Part shown: piece after piece, positions 5,937 through 7,703 of the stretch
Layout: the number at the start of each line of letters is the position of its first letter
Position numbering within the stretch: the stretch's first letter is position 1
From: Pseudomonadota bacterium
GTDB lineage: Bacteria > Pseudomonadota > Gammaproteobacteria > Burkholderiales > Burkholderiaceae_B
Length of the DNA: 7,703 nt
Assembly (NCBI GenBank): GCA_023437255.1
Contig: JAEZGR010000250.1
Span: 1 to 7,703 of the forward strand
Direction: 5' to 3'
The notes under the pieces: model-generated
Databases searched by the model: none
What the model was told of the DNA's origin: nothing
The model's input: the letters and a program-made list of their open reading frames with translations, nothing else
Position numbers and translations under genes: made by a program

Positions 5937-7610
5937 TCACAACCCGGCCTGAATCCATCGCGCCGCCTTCTCGGCGATCATCAAAGTGGGGCTATTGGTA
6001 TTGCCGCTGGTGATGGTGGGCATGACGCTCGCGTCGACCACGCGCAGGCCTCGCACACCTCGCACCTTCAGATGAGCATCGACGACCGCGTGCGGATCAT
6101 CGGCCGCGCCCATCTTTGCCGTGCCCACCGGGTGAAAGATCGTTGTGGCGATGTCGCCAGCCAGGCGCGCCAGTTCCTCATCGGTCTGAAACTGCACCCC
6201 CGGCTTGAATTCCTCGGGTTTGTAGGGCTCCATCGCCGGCTGCGCAACGATGCGCCGCGTCACCCGCAGTGAATCTGCCGCCACCTTGCGATCTTCTTCG
6301 GTGCTGAGATAGTTGGGCGCAATCGCCGGCGCATCGTCGGGATTGGCGCTGCGAATCTGCACCGTGCCGCGACTCGTGGGATTCAGATTGCAGACGCTGG
6401 CAGTGAATGCATTGAAGCGGTGCAGGGGCTCACCGAAGGCGTCGAGACTGAGCGGTTGAACGTGGTACTCGATATTGGCGTAGGACTGCGCCGGATCGCT
6501 GCGTGTGAAAGCACCGAGCTGCGAAGGCGCCATGCTCATCGGGCCACTGCGTTTGAGGGCATATTCCAAGGCGATCATGGCCTTGCCCCAGAGATTGCCC
6601 GCCATGGTGTTGAGCGTCTTCACACCCTGAACCTTGTACACGCTGCGAATCTGCAGATGGTCCTGCAGGTTGCCGCCGACGCCCGGCATGTCGGCAAGCA
6701 CGGGAATCTGATGGCGCTGCAGAAGCTCGGCGGGGCCCAGCCCGGAAAGCTGCAACAACTGCGGAGACCCGATACTGCCGGCACTCAGTATGACCTCCTT
6801 GCGGGCCTTGACGTCGACAATCTCGCCATTGCGCCGCACACGCACCCCCGTACAGGACAACTGACCATCGGCCCCCGGTTCGACTTGCACACGCTGCGTC
6901 TGGGCGTTGGTCCAAAGCGTGAAGTTGCTGCGCGACACACACGCCGGCCGCAGAAATGCCTTGGCCGCATTCCAGCGCCAGCCCATCTTCTGATTGACCT
7001 CGAAGTACCCGACGCCTTCGTTGTCGCCCTTGTTGAAATCGTCGCTGGCAGGAATGCCCGCCTGCTGCGCAGCTTGGGCAAAGGCATCGAGAATATCCCA
7101 GCGCAGCCGCTGCTTCTCGACCCGCCATTCTCCGCCGTTGCCGTGCAGCGTGCTGAACTGCTCGCGCGCCGCGTCGTCGGCAAAGGCACCATTGGCGGCG
7201 GCATCAAGACGGTAGTGATCTTCGTGTGCCTTGAAGTCCGGGAGACAGCGCTGCCACGACCATTCCTCATCGCCCACCAGGCGGGCCCAACTGTCGTAGT
7301 CGCGCGCCTGGCCGCGCATATAGATCATGCCGTTGATGCTGGAACACCCGCCCAGCGTCTTGCCACGGGGATAGCGCAGCACCCGCCCGTTAAGCCCCGG
7401 GTCGGGCTCGGTGTTGTAAAGCCAGTCGGTTCGCGCATTGCCGATGCAATACAGATAGCCAACGGGAATGTGGATCCAGTGATAGCTGTCCTTGTCACCC
7501 GCTTCGATCAACAGCACGCGGTTGCTGGCATTCGCGCTCAACCGGTTGGCCAGCAGGCAGCCGGCTGTACCCGCTCCCACAATGATGTAGTCGTATTCCA
7601 GTTCCGACAT
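5937..7610 (-). CDS. GMC-family FAD-dependent alcohol/choline dehydrogenase-like oxidoreductase
   Basis: A 557-residue flavoprotein of the glucose-methanol-choline family, which oxidises primary alcohols, in some members on to aldehydes or acids. The FAD dinucleotide-binding motif GAGTAG is at 12-17 with the acidic end of the fold at E36. GMC signature 1 runs from R82 (RGKTLGGCSSINGMIYMRG) to W108, and signature 2 is GSIGSPQLLQLSGLGP at 278-293. The catalytic histidine is H493 in FHPVGTAKMG and its partner is an asparagine in SGNTNSPT, probably N539. There is no signal peptide. The stretch at about 134-156 looks longer than in BetA-type choline dehydrogenases. A GAGGAGA (7614-7620) lies very close to the ATG, only 3-4 bases away. 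It converges with the GntR gene, so it belongs to another transcript; a link to the TRAP operon is an inference. The true substrate is unknown. Confidence 0.93.
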   Translation of the reverse strand: MSELEYDYIIVGAGTAGCLLANRLSANASNRVLLIEAGDKDSYHWIHIPVGYLYCIGNARTDWLYNTEPDPGLNGRVLRYPRGKTLGGCSSINGMIYMRGQARDYDSWARLVGDEEWSWQRCLPDFKAHEDHYRLDAAANGAFADDAAREQFSTLHGNGGEWRVEKQRLRWDILDAFAQAAQQAGIPASDDFNKGDNEGVGYFEVNQKMGWRWNAAKAFLRPACVSRSNFTLWTNAQTQRVQVEPGADGQLSCTGVRVRRNGEIVDVKARKEVILSAGSIGSPQLLQLSGLGPAELLQRHQIPVLADMPGVGGNLQDHLQIRSVYKVQGVKTLNTMAGNLWGKAMIALEYALKRSGPMSMAPSQLGAFTRSDPAQSYANIEYHVQPLSLDAFGEPLHRFNAFTASVCNLNPTSRGTVQIRSANPDDAPAIAPNYLSTEEDRKVAADSLRVTRRIVAQPAMEPYKPEEFKPGVQFQTDEELARLAGDIATTIFHPVGTAKMGAADDPHAVVDAHLKVRGVRGLRVVDASVMPTITSGNTNSPTLMIAEKAARWIQAGL

Positions 7611-7640
7611 GGGTCTCCTCGACGCGTTGTTTTATTGCGC

Positions 7641-7703
7641 CTACTTTAGCGGCGCTTCCGCCGGAATGCCATCGAGAAATTCTTGGACCAGATATAAGTA
7701 TTT
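7641..7703 (-). CDS. Possible C-terminal tail of an upstream minus-strand gene
   Basis: From the window edge a minus-strand frame runs for 20 codons and ends in TAG at 7643-7641. It translates as KYLYLVQEFLDGIPAEAPLK. The stop lies 30 bp before the GMC start codon, which would be normal operon spacing. The peptide looks protein-like, but 20 open codons can easily arise by chance, and only about half of the codons end in G or C, fewer than in the neighbouring genes. The family cannot be told from so short a tail. The alternative is plain 5' untranslated or promoter sequence of the GMC gene. Confidence 0.3.
   Translation of the reverse strand, partial: KYLYLVQEFLDGIPAEAPLK

Noticed and set aside
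6420..7649. A long plus-strand open frame (409 codons) opposite the GMC gene
   Set aside because: It is antisense to a gene with complete GMC motifs, shows no recognisable domain, and is explained by GC-rich codon structure keeping the opposite strand free of stops.
7650..7663. Hairpin CGGCG-CTTC-CGCCG upstream of the GMC gene
   Set aside because: Stable-looking stem, but no T-tract follows it on either strand and it falls within the possible gene tail, where GC-rich codons could produce it by chance.

Overview
The window looks like chromosomal DNA of a GC-rich proteobacterium. The closest feel is a betaproteobacterium of the Burkholderiales (Alcaligenaceae-like: Bordetella, Achromobacter, Pusillimonas and relatives). 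This is inferred from the high-GC codon use, the dense gene packing, and the combination of a TRAP transporter, an FCD-type GntR regulator and small catabolic enzymes. No 16S or other phylogenetic marker is present, so the placement is an inference. I see no mobile element, tRNA, rRNA or CRISPR array.

Layout: positions 1-5042 hold five genes on the minus strand, read from right to left. They are an FAH-family hydrolase/lyase (4182-5042), a periplasmic TRAP solute-binding protein (3074-4102), a single-chain FAD-linked 2-hydroxyacid dehydrogenase (1683-3077), the TRAP small membrane subunit (1164-1670) and the TRAP large membrane subunit (1-1152, cut off by the window edge after 384 codons). 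The last four are tightly packed, with a 4-bp ATGA overlap and then gaps of 12 and 11 bp. The dehydrogenase gene sits between the binding-protein gene and the two permease genes. A divergent GntR/FCD regulator (5153-5851) faces away from this operon across a 110-bp AT-rich control region. That region holds two perfect inverted repeats (9-bp arms at 5044-5075, 7-bp arms at 5137-5154) and an extended -10 element for the operon. Convergent with the regulator is a GMC-family FAD alcohol dehydrogenase (5937-7610, minus strand). A possible tail of another minus-strand gene lies at the right edge (7641-7703).

How it could work: a carboxylate is captured in the periplasm by the binding protein and imported by the two permease subunits using an ion gradient. 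The FAD dehydrogenase would oxidise its hydroxyl group to a 2-keto acid. The FAH-family enzyme would then cleave or decarboxylate that product, giving pyruvate or another central metabolite. The GntR regulator probably controls the operon, and perhaps itself, through the repeats in the shared control region. The substrate cannot be read from the sequence. A 2-hydroxy carboxylate such as D-malate, or a 2-hydroxy-4-oxo acid, would fit the three enzyme classes. The GMC enzyme may supply the acid from an alcohol, or may be unrelated.

Each protein belongs to a known family. The more interesting points are the gene order, the inferred import-oxidise-cleave pathway and the structured control region.
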